Part shown: positions 1-7,680 of the stretch, piece after piece | Numbering within the stretch: the stretch's first letter is position 1 | Layout: each line of letters starts with the position of its first letter | Assembly: GCA_012271025.1 (NCBI GenBank) | Contig: JAAXHF010000668.1 | Span: 1-14,916, forward strand | Origin: Deltaproteobacteria bacterium | GTDB lineage: Bacteria; Desulfobacterota_B; Binatia; Bin18 | Direction of reading: 5' to 3' | Length of the DNA: 14,916 nt | Notes under the pieces: generated by a model | What the model was told of the DNA's origin: nothing | Databases searched by the model: none | Seen by the model: the letters and a program-made list of their open reading frames with translations, nothing else | Translations under genes and position numbers: made by a program

Positions 1-631
1 CCACACGCCACAGAAACTCGCGCACCGCAGGTGTGTCAATGTTGAATTTGGGCAGGGCCGGCAGATCCCACCAGGCCTGATAGCCAAGGGCTTCCCGGCT
101 GCCGACCCCCTGCCGCAGGGCCTTGCGGGCCGCAGGGTCGGGATAGGCGGCAAAGTGACGTTTGCCCGTCAGACGCTCCGGGTCGAAGTGGAACCAGTCC
201 ACATACGGCGAGGCCGCGCCGTTCTCCAGGGTGTGATGAAACTGCCACAGGCCCCGACCGGCGTGGTGAAACACACCGTCGAGCACGACGCGGATATCGC
301 GCGCATGTGCCTGGTCAAGCAGCTCCCGGAAGGCTGGCGTGCCGCCCAGCAGCGGATCGACTGTGAAATAGTCGTAGGTATGGTAGCGGTGGTTTGCCGC
401 CGAGGAAAAAATCGGGTTGAGATACAGCGCGCTGATCCCCAGGTCGGCCACATAGTCGAGGTGTTCGGTCACCCCGAACAGGTCTCCACCCTGAAAACCG
501 AAGACGGTCGGCGGACTGCCCCAGGCTTCCAGCGTGTCAGGCTTGGCCAGACGGGTGGAGCGGGCAAAACGGTCCGGAAAAATCTGGTAGAAGACCGCGT
601 CTGTGACCCAGCCGGGTATGGAGGCCGGCAT
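1..631 (-). CDS. GH13 alpha-glucosidase/neopullulanase-like enzyme, C-terminal part outside window
   Basis: This is the N-terminal 210 residues of a GH13 (alpha-amylase superfamily) enzyme. The frame runs off the left edge without a stop. Visible in order are the beta-1 motif QIFPDRF (16-22), GGDLFGV (48-54) where the barrel begins, LNPIF (71-75), the H-x-YD pocket (84-87), and conserved region I as DGVFHHAG (118-125). The GRGLWQFHH and SPYVDWFHF stretches after it are typical of cyclomaltodextrinase, neopullulanase and maltogenic amylase relatives, which hydrolyse or transfer alpha-1,4/1,6 glucosyl links. The catalytic Asp, Glu and Asp lie outside the window, so the reaction cannot be assigned. 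Region I has His where most GH13 enzymes have Asn (DGVFNH). There is no signal peptide, so a cytoplasmic role is likely. The ATG at 629-631 is preceded by AAAGGAG at 636-642. It is last in the glg operon seen here, 101 bp after the aldo/keto reductase gene. The GH13 assignment is firm; the substrate is not. Confidence 0.9.
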   Translation of the reverse strand, partial: MPASIPGWVTDAVFYQIFPDRFARSTRLAKPDTLEAWGSPPTVFGFQGGDLFGVTEHLDYVADLGISALYLNPIFSSAANHRYHTYDYFTVDPLLGGTPAFRELLDQAHARDIRVVLDGVFHHAGRGLWQFHHTLENGAASPYVDWFHFDPERLTGKRHFAAYPDPAARKALRQGVGSREALGYQAWWDLPALPKFNIDTPAVREFLWRV

Positions 632-732
632 ACGACTCCTTTCTGACACTCGCCTTCCCGTACCCTTTCGTAGAGAAGATACCGATTTCCCCACCCACTC
701 GCGATAGTAGCGATGCCTCTAGACCTCCCTCG

Positions 733-1536
733 CTAGGCAAAAGTCGCATTGAGATAGTGGAGCTGCTCGGGAGACAGCCGCCAGCCGGAGGCCTGACAGT
801 TCTCCATGATGCGCGCCGCGCTGTTCGATTTCGGAATCACGACGACGTTCGGGTGCGACGTACACCAGTTGAGGGCGACCTGAGCGGGCGTCTTGCGGCT
901 GAAGGCGGCGACCTGCTCCACAGCCCGCATCCGCCAGTCGTGGGGAAACACCGCCGGGGTGGCCAGCCGGCCGTCGTCCAGGGGCGTGTAGGCGATAATC
1001 GTGATGTGCTGCTCCAGACAGTAGGGCAGCAGGTCGGCTTCAATGGCGCGCCGGTTCAGATTGTACAGGACCTGGTTTGCCACAATGGGAGCGTTGCGCA
1101 GGCTGGCCTGGGCGGCTTGCAGCTGTTGCAGCGAAAAATTGCTCACCCCGATATGTTTCACCAGGCCGTCATCAACCAGCGACTCCATCGCCCGCATGGT
1201 GTCCTGAATGGGCACCCCGGGGTTGGGCCAGTGGACCTGGTAGAGGTCGAGGCTGTCCGTATTGAGACGGCGCAGACTGGCCTCGGCCGCTCGGCGCACA
1301 TCGTCGGAGCGGAGGTGGTTGCCCGACACCTTGGTCGCCAGCACGACCCGGTCGCGCAGCCCCTTGACAGCCTGACCGACGACTTCTTCGGTGCCGTATA
1401 TTTCTGCCGTATCAATCAGAAACGCGCCCAGTTCGATGCCGGTTCGCAGCGGCTCGACCCCGCCGCTATACCGCCATACCCCCAGCCCGACCTCTGGAAT
1501 CATCATATCGGTACTACCCAGCGCTTTGTGTTCCAT
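733..1536 (-). CDS. aldo/keto reductase
   Basis: A 267-residue NAD(P)H-dependent oxidoreductase of the aldo/keto reductase superfamily (short bacterial type, single TIM barrel, cytosolic). The catalytic tetrad is intact: Asp42 in FLIDTAEIYG, Tyr47, Lys69 in VVLATKV and His102 in YQVHWPNP. The GVSNFS motif and the C-terminal VVIPKS cofactor-binding segment are also present. These enzymes reduce aldehydes and ketones on sugars or small metabolites; the substrate here cannot be read from sequence. I chose the ATG at 1534-1536 because it gives the family's usual start (MEHKALGSTD) and has AGGGAG 8 nt upstream. An ATG 36 nt earlier, overlapping the glgC stop as TAATG, has no ribosome site and adds 12 atypical residues. 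It follows glgC by 35 bp in the same operon. It may act on free sugar aldehydes from glucan breakdown, but that rests on position alone. Confidence 0.92.
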   Translation of the reverse strand: MEHKALGSTDMMIPEVGLGVWRYSGGVEPLRTGIELGAFLIDTAEIYGTEEVVGQAVKGLRDRVVLATKVSGNHLRSDDVRRAAEASLRRLNTDSLDLYQVHWPNPGVPIQDTMRAMESLVDDGLVKHIGVSNFSLQQLQAAQASLRNAPIVANQVLYNLNRRAIEADLLPYCLEQHITIIAYTPLDDGRLATPAVFPHDWRMRAVEQVAAFSRKTPAQVALNWCTSHPNVVVIPKSNSAARIMENCQASGWRLSPEQLHYLNATFA

Positions 1537-1544
1537 CGTACTCA

Positions 1545-1550
1545 CTCCCT
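1545..1550 (-). promoter_or_regulatory. ribosome binding site AGGGAG deciding the aldo/keto reductase start
   Basis: AGGGAG lies 8 nt before the ATG at 1534-1536. No comparable site precedes the in-frame ATG at 1570-1572, so the shorter protein is preferred. Confidence 0.65.
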
Positions 1551-1571
1551 GTCCGAGGCGTCCGGTGGGCA

Positions 1572-2795
1572 TTACAGGATGCGCGTCTCGCCCCGCTCCA
1601 GCACCACCAAGCCCGAGGGGTCACGAAAGTAGCGGCGCTCATCAGTCCCGGTCCCTACCCCGATTGCTGCGCCGGCCGGAACGCTGTGAAACCGATCAAC
1701 GATGGCGCCCTTGAGCTTCACGCCCGCTCCAATTTCGGCCCGGTCCATGATGATCGACTCCTCAATCTCTACGCCCTTGCCGATCCGTACGCCGCTGCCA
1801 ATCACCGACCGGACGATACGCCCGCCTTCCAGCTGAGAGCCCTCTCCAACGAGGGTGTCTCGGACCTCCCCTCCGTAAAAACGGGTCGGCGGACCGTCAT
1901 AGATGGTGCCGAACACCGGCCAGTGCGGATTGTGCAAATCAAAGGCCGGTGTCTCGCCCAGAAGGTCCATATGCGCCTCCCAATACGCCCGCAGGGTGCC
2001 CACATCACGCCAGTAGGCGCGTTCCTCTGCCGGTTTGACGCCGGGGATTTCATTTTCCAGAAAATCGTAGGCCAAGACCTGCTGGCGCGGAAACAGCTCG
2101 GGAATGATCGTCCGCCCGAAGTCGTGCTCGGTACTTCGGCGCGAGTCTTCCAGCAAAGTCCTGACCAGCAGGTCGGTGTTGAACACATAGTTCCCCATCG
2201 AAGCATAGACGCGGTCGGGATCGCCGGGCATGGGCTTCGGGTGGGACGGCTTTTCCTCAAAGCCGATGATGCGCCGTTTCTGATCAACCTCGATCACCCC
2301 AAAGCTGCCGGCCTCGGACACCGGAACGGGCAGAGCGGCGACCGTCGCCTCGGCCGCGTGCTCAAGGTGAAAGGCAACCATCTGGTTGAGGTCCATGCGA
2401 TAAATATGATCGGCCCCAAACACGGCGATCAGATCAGGACGAAAATCCTGGACCAGGTTGAGGTTTTGATACACGGCGTCGGCCGTGCCCTGGTACCAGT
2501 CTTCGCCCCACCGCATCTGGGGCGGCACGACCGTAATAAAGGTCTCTTTGAGGCCGCCGCCGATCCGCCAGCGCCAGGTCGAGCGCAGATGCTCAATCAA
2601 GGACTGTGATTTGTACTGGACCAGGATGTAGACCGAAAAAATGCCCGAATTGATGAAGTTGGACAGCACGAAGTCGACAATCCGGTGCTTGCCGGCAAAC
2701 GGGACGGCGGGCTTGCTGCGGGATTTCGTCAGCGGGAACAAGCGCTCGCCCTTGCCGCCGGCCAGAATCATGCCCAGCAGGCGCAGTCTGCGCAC
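1572..2795 (-). CDS. glgC: glucose-1-phosphate adenylyltransferase (ADP-glucose pyrophosphorylase)
   Basis: 407 residues. It makes ADP-glucose and PPi from ATP and glucose-1-phosphate, the committed step of bacterial glycogen synthesis, in the cytosol. The N-terminal nucleotidyltransferase domain starts with ILAGGKGERLFPLT (about 10-23). KPAVPFAGKHRIVDF and LSNFINSG follow, then WYQGTADAVYQN, FGADHIYRMD (metal and sugar site), SMGNYVFNTD and YWRDVGTL. The C-terminal part is the left-handed beta-helix typical of GlgC (VIGSGVRIGKGVEIEESII). Length matches the family, about 400 to 430. The start is GTG at 2793-2795, supported by a strong AGGAGG 6 nt upstream that overlaps the stop codon of the branching-enzyme gene. 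Its own TAA is followed directly by the aldo/keto reductase leader. The order glgA, branching enzyme, glgC in one operon supports a dedicated glycogen pathway. Allosteric control by glycolytic intermediates is known for the family; effector specificity cannot be read here. Confidence 0.97.
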   Translation of the reverse strand: MRRLRLLGMILAGGKGERLFPLTKSRSKPAVPFAGKHRIVDFVLSNFINSGIFSVYILVQYKSQSLIEHLRSTWRWRIGGGLKETFITVVPPQMRWGEDWYQGTADAVYQNLNLVQDFRPDLIAVFGADHIYRMDLNQMVAFHLEHAAEATVAALPVPVSEAGSFGVIEVDQKRRIIGFEEKPSHPKPMPGDPDRVYASMGNYVFNTDLLVRTLLEDSRRSTEHDFGRTIIPELFPRQQVLAYDFLENEIPGVKPAEERAYWRDVGTLRAYWEAHMDLLGETPAFDLHNPHWPVFGTIYDGPPTRFYGGEVRDTLVGEGSQLEGGRIVRSVIGSGVRIGKGVEIEESIIMDRAEIGAGVKLKGAIVDRFHSVPAGAAIGVGTGTDERRYFRDPSGLVVLERGETRIL

Positions 2796-2801
2796 GGTAT
2801 G

Positions 2802-2807
2802 CCTCCT
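2802..2807 (-). promoter_or_regulatory. strong Shine-Dalgarno AGGAGG for glgC, overlapping upstream stop
   Basis: TAGGAGG combines the TAG stop of the GH57 gene (2806-2808) with a consensus AGGAGG, 6 nt before the GTG start of glgC. This fixes the non-ATG start and suggests translational coupling. Confidence 0.8.
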
Positions 2808-4488
2808 ATCGGAACATCACCTGTTCCAGAGCCGGAAACAGACAATTCTGCTGCTCCCGGTCGGCCACAAAGCACTCCTGTTCGGCCTCCAGCCGTCCCC
2901 GCTCCCGCACCGAGCGGGCGAGCTGCAGGAGGCGTTTCAGATCGGTCGAATGGGTCAGGAAACGCTGCTCGGCGTAGTCACGGGCGGTTCGGGTGGTGAT
3001 GAGGAACGGCCAGTCCGAGGCCTGCATCAGCAGCAGTTCTTTGCCGGCTTGGCACAGCACACGGCCGAGTGGGCTCTTTCGGTCTGCCTCGCGTGTTACC
3101 TGCACGGCATCCCAAAACTGAAACTCTCCGTCGTACAGACGCTCCCAGACCCAGGCGGTATCTTTATTCAGCCAAGTCCGATGGTCTCCGCCCTCCCCCC
3201 ACGATCCTTCGGGCAGGCTGACGGTCCGGGTCGGGGGGTAGCGGTCGAGGGCCGCGCTACAGGTCAGCGGCACGATGCGCTGCCGCTCCAGTTCCGGATA
3301 GAGGGCCTCCAGCCACTGCGGCCCCTCGTGCCACCAGTGACCGAGCAGCTCGGCATCGTAGGCGGCGCAGGTCAGGCCGGCCGGCCCGGCGTCGGTCGCG
3401 GCCAGCTGCCCGGCGAAATGGCGCGCGTGCGCCCGAGCCTGGGCACGCGCACGGGCGGGCGTGTAGACCGCCTTGTGGTCCAGTTCGGCCCGCTCCTCGC
3501 TTACCCGCCACAGCTTCAGGCCGCCCGGGTCGTGCTGCTTGTGGAAGTCGAGATACCACGGGTCACCCGGGTAGCCCACCTCTTGACTCCACACCAGACG
3601 GCTGGTGTCGGGGTCGCGCAGCAAAACCTTGGCCGTTCCCGTCCCGCTCCGCGAGGCGACCCGGTAGGTGTGATGCGGCGACAGCGGGGCTGCCGGGCGC
3701 CCGCCTGCCTGACCGTGCAGAGCCGTCGCCTGCGTGGGCTCGGCTCGGTAAGGCAGGCTGGGGAAGACGCCCTGAACCGACTGCCCATCAACACAGAAAA
3801 ACGCCAGACCGCACGCCGCCACGTGCTCCTCAAGCCCCCGCCGCAACGAGCGGTGCTGTTGGCGATTGGCGCCAACCGGCGGAAGCCAGTGGTAGCGTGG
3901 ACGATAGCCGCATTCCGGCAACCATATCCCGGCCGGACGACGGCCAAAGTGTCTTTCGTGGCTGAAGGTCGCCAGCCGTAGCTGCAGGCGAACGCTCTGC
4001 TCACAGGCCAGCAGGGGCAGATAGCCGTGGGTCGCCGCCGAGGTCATGAGTTCGACGTGGCCGTCTTCCATCAGATTCCGAAAGGCGGCCAACAGGGCGC
4101 CGTCGAGAGCCTGCCACTGCGCAAGCCGCTCACGGTAAAACCCCTCCCAGTAATCCGCCAGATCGGCAATGTCAGCCCGGCCCTTGGACTGAAAATATCG
4201 ACGGGTATCGGCACACGCCCGCAGACGGGTATCGAGGAAGAACTGGAGTTCGGCTGGCAGGAGGGGGCTGGCCAGCTGCTCGCACAGGACTGGCGAAAGG
4301 CTCAGGGTCAGCTGGGGCGAGGTGCCGCGCTGGGCCAGCGAACGGAGCGTATGCAGGAGCGGCAGGTAGCATTCGGTGATCGCTTCACACAGCCAGTCGC
4401 TACCGTGCGGCCAGCGCTCATGGCCCAGCACAAACGGTTGGTGGGCATACAGGACGAGGGCCAGGGACTTGTGCGGGTCTGAGGCCAT
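2806..4488 (-). CDS. GH57 1,4-alpha-glucan branching enzyme
   Basis: 560 residues. It is related to the Thermus TT1467-type GH57 branching enzymes, which cut an alpha-1,4 chain and re-attach it by an alpha-1,6 link. This supplies the glgB function without a GH13 protein. The GH57 regions are visible in order: HQP (16-18), EDGHVELMTS (141-150), WLPECGY with the likely nucleophile Glu192, and AAYDAELLGHWWHEG with the likely acid/base Asp378. The branching-type C-terminal helical part includes SWGEGGDHRTWLN (429-441). Spacing of Glu192 and Asp378 is close to that in characterised family members. The preferred start is ATG at 4486-4488, 4 bp after the glgA stop, giving MASDPHKSLALVLYAHQP. A TTG 42 nt upstream is also in frame, but its AGGAG is only 1 nt away. 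Neither start has a well-spaced ribosome site, so coupling to glgA is likely. A paralogue lies at 13485-14916. An amylase or glucanotransferase role is less likely but possible. Confidence 0.92.
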   Translation of the reverse strand: MASDPHKSLALVLYAHQPFVLGHERWPHGSDWLCEAITECYLPLLHTLRSLAQRGTSPQLTLSLSPVLCEQLASPLLPAELQFFLDTRLRACADTRRYFQSKGRADIADLADYWEGFYRERLAQWQALDGALLAAFRNLMEDGHVELMTSAATHGYLPLLACEQSVRLQLRLATFSHERHFGRRPAGIWLPECGYRPRYHWLPPVGANRQQHRSLRRGLEEHVAACGLAFFCVDGQSVQGVFPSLPYRAEPTQATALHGQAGGRPAAPLSPHHTYRVASRSGTGTAKVLLRDPDTSRLVWSQEVGYPGDPWYLDFHKQHDPGGLKLWRVSEERAELDHKAVYTPARARAQARAHARHFAGQLAATDAGPAGLTCAAYDAELLGHWWHEGPQWLEALYPELERQRIVPLTCSAALDRYPPTRTVSLPEGSWGEGGDHRTWLNKDTAWVWERLYDGEFQFWDAVQVTREADRKSPLGRVLCQAGKELLLMQASDWPFLITTRTARDYAEQRFLTHSTDLKRLLQLARSVRERGRLEAEQECFVADREQQNCLFPALEQVMFR

Positions 4489-4492
4489 AGGT

Positions 4493-5995
4493 CTAGCCCG
4501 GAGCGACCGCTGCCTGTCGGGCGCTGACAAGCTCCTGGTACAGGTCGAGATAGCGGTGCGCCGAGCGTGTCCAGGAAAAGTCCTGGGCCATGCCCCGGCG
4601 CATCAGCCCGTGCCAGGCGGCCGGGTCGGCAAAAGCCGTCAGCGCAGCCCGCACGGCCTGGGTCAGCGCCTGGGGGCTGGCGTCTTCGAACACAAAGCCG
4701 GTGCCCTGTCCGCTGTCGGCGTCAAAGGGGACCACCGTGTCGCGCAGCCCGCCGGTCGCCCGCACGATCGGCACCGTGCCGTAGCGCAGGCTGTAGAGCT
4801 GACTGAGTCCGCACGGCTCATAGCGCGACGGCATCACAAAACAGTCACTGCCGGCCTCAATCTGGTGGGCCAGGGCTTCGTCAAAACCGATCCGCACCCC
4901 GATCCGTCCGGGATGCGCCCGAGCCCGCTGGGTCAGCAGTGTCTCGTAGCGCGACTCTCCCGAGCCCAGGATGACCAGACGGCAGTCCAACTCCAGCAGG
5001 GCGTCAAGCGCGCCGGCCACCAGGTCGATGCCCTTCTGGTCAACCAGCCGGGTGACCATGCCCAGCAGCGGCCTGTCCGGCGCGTCGGACCAGCCGTACT
5101 CGCCCAACACGGCGCGCTTGCACACCGCCTTGCCGCTCAGGTCTTCGGCGCCATACTGGGCGGCGATCAGCGGGTCGGCCTCCGGGTTCCACACCGCGTA
5201 ATCCGCCCCGTTCACAATACCGACCAGGGCCGAGCGGCGGGCCCGAATACAGCCGTCCAGGCCAAAGCCGAGGGCCGGGCTGCCAATCTCTTCGGCATAG
5301 CTGGGACTGACCGTCGTCAGCCGGTCGGCATAGTAGAGTCCCGACTTCATGAAGTTGAGGGAGCCGTAAAACTCCAGCCCCTCGGGCTGAAACAGAAACG
5401 GGGGCAGGCCGGTCAGGCCAAAAGCCCAGTTCGGAAAGATGCCCTGATAGGCGAAGTTATGGATGGTGAAGACGCTGGCCGCCTGCCTGCTGCGCGCGTC
5501 CAGGCCGGGCAGAAAGCGCAGCAAGGCCGGTATGAGGCCGGTATGCCAGTCGTGGCAGTGAAAGACCTGGGGAAACCAGCCCAGACGCTCGACCAGGGCC
5601 AGGACGGCCCGGGAAAAGAAGGTGAAGCGCAGCGCATTGTCGGGATAGTCGCCGTTCCCGTTGCCATACAGACCGGGCCGGGCAAAAAAGTCGTCCTGCT
5701 CGACGGCGTATACCGGCACCCGAGCGGCCGCCCCGTCCGGCTCGGGCAGGTGGGTCTGCCACACCCGAGCCGTCCGCGGGCCGATGACCAGCGGGACCTG
5801 GAGGTCTGGGACGAGTTCGGTCAGCGGGAAGCCTCCGTCGCGCAGGCTTTGATACAGCGGCATGACAATGCGGACATCATGCCCTAGCGCGGCCAAGACC
5901 TGGGGTAAGGCGCCGTTCACATCGCCCAAGCCGCCGGTCCGGGCGAACGGAGCAACTTCGGCGCTGATGAACAGGATACGGAGAGCGGCGTCCAC
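4493..5995 (-). CDS. glgA: glycogen synthase (ADP-glucose type, GT5)
   Basis: 500 residues, the usual GlgA length (about 470 to 500). It transfers glucose from ADP-glucose to the non-reducing end of an alpha-1,4-glucan, in the cytosol. The N-terminal GT-B half begins RILFISAEVAPFARTGGLGDV; RTGGL (19-23) is the ADP-glucose loop, with Arg in place of the common Lys. HCHDWHTGLIPALL, the SPSYAEEI starch-synthase signature and NGADYAVWNPEADPLI follow. The second Rossmann half has TRLVDQKGIDLV and SRYEPCGLSQLYSLRYGT, which carries the catalytic Glu and the phosphate-binding segment, then ATGGLRDTV. The start is GTG at 5993-5995 with GAGGA 7 nt upstream; a nearby ATG at 6000-6002 is out of frame. 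It lies 43 bp after the GYD-domain gene, which ties the small-protein cassette to the glg genes. Confidence 0.96.
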   Translation of the reverse strand: MDAALRILFISAEVAPFARTGGLGDVNGALPQVLAALGHDVRIVMPLYQSLRDGGFPLTELVPDLQVPLVIGPRTARVWQTHLPEPDGAAARVPVYAVEQDDFFARPGLYGNGNGDYPDNALRFTFFSRAVLALVERLGWFPQVFHCHDWHTGLIPALLRFLPGLDARSRQAASVFTIHNFAYQGIFPNWAFGLTGLPPFLFQPEGLEFYGSLNFMKSGLYYADRLTTVSPSYAEEIGSPALGFGLDGCIRARRSALVGIVNGADYAVWNPEADPLIAAQYGAEDLSGKAVCKRAVLGEYGWSDAPDRPLLGMVTRLVDQKGIDLVAGALDALLELDCRLVILGSGESRYETLLTQRARAHPGRIGVRIGFDEALAHQIEAGSDCFVMPSRYEPCGLSQLYSLRYGTVPIVRATGGLRDTVVPFDADSGQGTGFVFEDASPQALTQAVRAALTAFADPAAWHGLMRRGMAQDFSWTRSAHRYLDLYQELVSARQAAVAPG

Positions 5996-6038
5996 GTGGC
6001 ATTCCTCGGTACGGGGTTTGGTAATCGAGCGCAGGCGG

Positions 6039-6347
6039 TCATGTGCGGCCGATCTGCTTCGGCCCGGCCATTCTGTCGCGTAGGAGCGAGGTCGGGATTG
6101 CCGGCAGGGTGGTGATACGCACCGTTCCGCGCGAACTCAGATCAATCGACAGGTGGGCGATGGTTTCGTTATCCGGGGCCTCGACGATGGTGACAAAATC
6201 ATAGCTGCCGAGCGTGGCGTACTGGCCAAGGACAGTGCAGCCGAATTCGGCAATCTCGGAGTTCACCTCTTCGATGCGTTCAGGGTTATTGTGGAGCGTC
6301 TGGCTGCCTTCCGGGGTCAGGGTACTCAGCAGGATGTAGGTCGGCAT
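6039..6347 (-). CDS. GYD-domain small protein
   Basis: A 102-residue protein that matches the GYD-domain family (PF08734-like): it opens MPTYILLSTLTPEG, and the core is YATLGSYDFVTIVEAPDNET (43-62). The Gly47-x-Tyr49-Asp50 triplet gives the family its name. The fold is a ferredoxin-like alpha/beta sandwich, usually dimeric. The biochemical role of the family is not settled. It ends in a polar tail after the domain (RDRMAGPKQIGRT). The ATG at 6345-6347 follows a run of GGAGGAGG, an excellent ribosome site. It sits 27 bp after the CxxC protein gene and 43 bp before glgA. Its position suggests a ligand-sensing or accessory role in polyglucan metabolism, but nothing in the sequence proves this. 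Confidence 0.85.
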   Translation of the reverse strand: MPTYILLSTLTPEGSQTLHNNPERIEEVNSEIAEFGCTVLGQYATLGSYDFVTIVEAPDNETIAHLSIDLSSRGTVRITTLPAIPTSLLRDRMAGPKQIGRT

Positions 6348-6374
6348 GGCCTCCTCCTCGGGTCTAGTGGCGTT

Positions 6375-6695
6375 TCAGTGGCGGGTCTCTTCGGACTGGA
6401 CGAGAACCGGGGTGACGAGATGGCCGGCGGCGCGGTCCAGGTCGCGCTCCTGCGCGGCGCGGAAGCTCGTGGCCGGCGACTCACAGCGCAGGCACTGCCG
6501 GTAGGCCGAGGCGTACAGCGCCTGTTCTTCAGGGCTGAGTTCATAGCGCCGGGTCAGATAGGCGAGGTGTCGGTCACTCTCCTGTGTTTCGGCCCACGTC
6601 ATGGCGTAGTGCACCCAGCCACACCGGGGGCAGGCGAGGAGACGTCTGTCAATGAGGCGGGAGGGCGAGCCCTGCCCGCTGTCGTCCGCAGCCAT
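6375..6695 (-). CDS. small zinc-ribbon-like protein with two CxxC pairs
   Basis: 106 residues with no family I can name. It has C22-P-R-C25 followed by GWVHY, and C68-L-R-C71, so two CxxC pairs about 42 residues apart could bind one zinc ion as a zinc ribbon. The segment between them is helical in character and rich in charged and aromatic residues (RRYELSPEEQALYASAYRQ). There is no signal peptide and no membrane segment. The ATG at 6693-6695 lies 6 bp after the stop of the P2 gene, with a weak GAGAG before it, so translation is probably coupled. A role in protein-protein contact or in metal-dependent assembly of the cassette proteins is inference only. Coding status is supported by tight spacing on both sides and by the paired cysteines. 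Confidence 0.72.
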   Translation of the reverse strand: MAADDSGQGSPSRLIDRRLLACPRCGWVHYAMTWAETQESDRHLAYLTRRYELSPEEQALYASAYRQCLRCESPATSFRAAQERDLDRAAGHLVTPVLVQSEETRH

Positions 6696-6701
6696 AGGCT
6701 C

Positions 6702-7346
6702 TCAGTCGAGGCTCACCCGGAAGTTGTGGCCGTTGTCGGTGATCCACATGGCAAAATCATCTTCGGGCAAGGGCGAATTTGTCCGCAACAGCTGGTAGCG
6801 ATACTCGACCTGCGCGCTGCGCGGTCCCCACACCTTGCCGACATACCGGCGGGGCAGAGGGACGGTCTGAATCAGCTCGTAGATTGCGTCATCGGCCAGC
6901 CCCTCGCCCTCACGATCATGTCCGGCCCGGTCGGGCAGGGTTTGCAGGTGCAGTCCTTCGAGTTTGGCCTGGGTCCAGTTGGGGGCGTTCCAGCTGTCCA
7001 CGCCCCACAGCAGCCGGACCTCGGTGATGCGTCCCTCTCGGTCGAGATAGTCGATTTCGCGCGAGACGATTTCCTCGCTGAACACCTCGGACAGCTGCTC
7101 CTGGCCGTTCTGGATATACATGAAGCGGTGGTGCAGCAGAAACGAATCCTTGTCGTGGAAATAGCGGGGCGGCTCAATGACGGCCTGGCGCACCGTGGGG
7201 TCGGTGTTGGGGACGACCTGCATCACCTCGCTCTCTTCCGTTCCGTCCCAGCTGGCGGCTTCTCCCAGCGCCGACCAGGTGTAGCGGACCGCGACCATCT
7301 GGATGCTCGGGTCCTGGTCGGTCCACACCTTGGTGAGTTGAAACAT
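6702..7346 (-). CDS. unrecognised protein P2, paralogue of the protein at 7681-8424
   Basis: 214 residues; I do not recognise the family. It clearly aligns with the larger P1 protein two genes upstream. Shared blocks are QMVAVRYTW (17-24), LHHRFMYIQNG (71-81), EEIVSREIDYLDREG (91-105), WGVDSWNAP (114-122), LPRRYVGK (164-171) and GPRSAQV (174-180). The sequence is rich in Trp, Tyr and alternating beta-type patterns, with no signal peptide or membrane helix, so a cytosolic beta-rich protein is likely. It lacks about 33 residues found in P1 between the first and second blocks. The ATG at 7344-7346 has AAGGAG 7 nt upstream, and that site overlaps the TAA of the ABM gene. The aromatic content and the downstream glgA would fit glucan binding, but that is inference. 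Confidence 0.85.
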   Translation of the reverse strand: MFQLTKVWTDQDPSIQMVAVRYTWSALGEAASWDGTEESEVMQVVPNTDPTVRQAVIEPPRYFHDKDSFLLHHRFMYIQNGQEQLSEVFSEEIVSREIDYLDREGRITEVRLLWGVDSWNAPNWTQAKLEGLHLQTLPDRAGHDREGEGLADDAIYELIQTVPLPRRYVGKVWGPRSAQVEYRYQLLRTNSPLPEDDFAMWITDNGHNFRVSLD

Positions 7347-7357
7347 GGACCTTCTCC

Positions 7358-7669
7358 TTAGTCGGTCTTCATGATCGCCGCATCTGAGAGGCTGCGCTGG
7401 ACTTCGTAGCTGCGGACGGTCGGCCGCCCCATGAAGAGCGGTGTGATCCTGGTAAACAGGTCACGGGCTACCTCGCCGTCGGCGTAGGCGGCCAAGTCCT
7501 CTTTTGTCGCCCAGGTGCTGATGCCGACAATCTCATTGCCGTTTTGCAGCAGCTGGGCCAGCAGGCAGCCGGGCAGCGCCTTGGCCCGACCGACGAATTC
7601 GGTCAGCAGGGAGATTGCCTCCGCCTCTTTGCCCGGCTGGACCGTTCCATAAAAGAGCCGTGTAAACAT
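7358..7669 (-). CDS. antibiotic biosynthesis monooxygenase (ABM)-like small protein
   Basis: 103 residues. It resembles the ABM / dimeric alpha-beta barrel superfamily: an N-terminal strand MFTRLFYGTVQPGKEAEA, a helix (AISLLTEFVGRAKAL), PGCLLAQLLQNG, then VGISTWATKEDLAAYADGE and a C-terminal strand (RSYEVQRSL). Members include quinol monooxygenases, haem-degrading enzymes and many proteins of unknown function. The sequence alone does not show which, and I see no obvious cofactor motif. The ATG at 7667-7669 is preceded by AGAGGG about 8 nt upstream and comes 11 bp after the P1 stop. It lies between the two paralogues P1 and P2, which is odd and suggests it works with them. It shares its general fold class with the GYD protein in the same operon. 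Confidence 0.82.
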   Translation of the reverse strand: MFTRLFYGTVQPGKEAEAISLLTEFVGRAKALPGCLLAQLLQNGNEIVGISTWATKEDLAAYADGEVARDLFTRITPLFMGRPTVRSYEVQRSLSDAAIMKTD

Positions 7670-7680
7670 GGCGTTTCCCT

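Noticed and set aside
632..732. Possible promoter or terminator between the aldo/keto reductase and GH13 genes
   Set aside because: TATCTT occurs, but there is no acceptable -35, and no stable hairpin with a T-run was found, so neither is claimed.
1537..1572. Upstream ATG for the aldo/keto reductase (TAATG overlap with glgC)
   Set aside because: No ribosome site, and the extra 12 residues are not typical of the family; the ATG at 1536 has AGGGAG at good spacing.
2641..3981. Plus-strand open frame (446 codons) opposite the GH57 gene and part of glgC
   Set aside because: It spans two certain minus-strand genes and has no ribosome site or domain. It is best explained as a shadow frame.
4489..4530. 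TTG start 42 nt upstream for the GH57 enzyme, inside glgA
   Set aside because: The AGGAG is only 1 nt from the TTG, and the added residues are Arg-rich and unlike GH57 N-termini. It was kept only as an alternative.
4376..5887. Long plus-strand open frame (503 codons) opposite glgA
   Set aside because: It is antisense to a complete GlgA with all motifs. The translation is Arg/Gln/Gly-rich with no recognisable domain, as is usual for the opposite strand of GC-rich genes.
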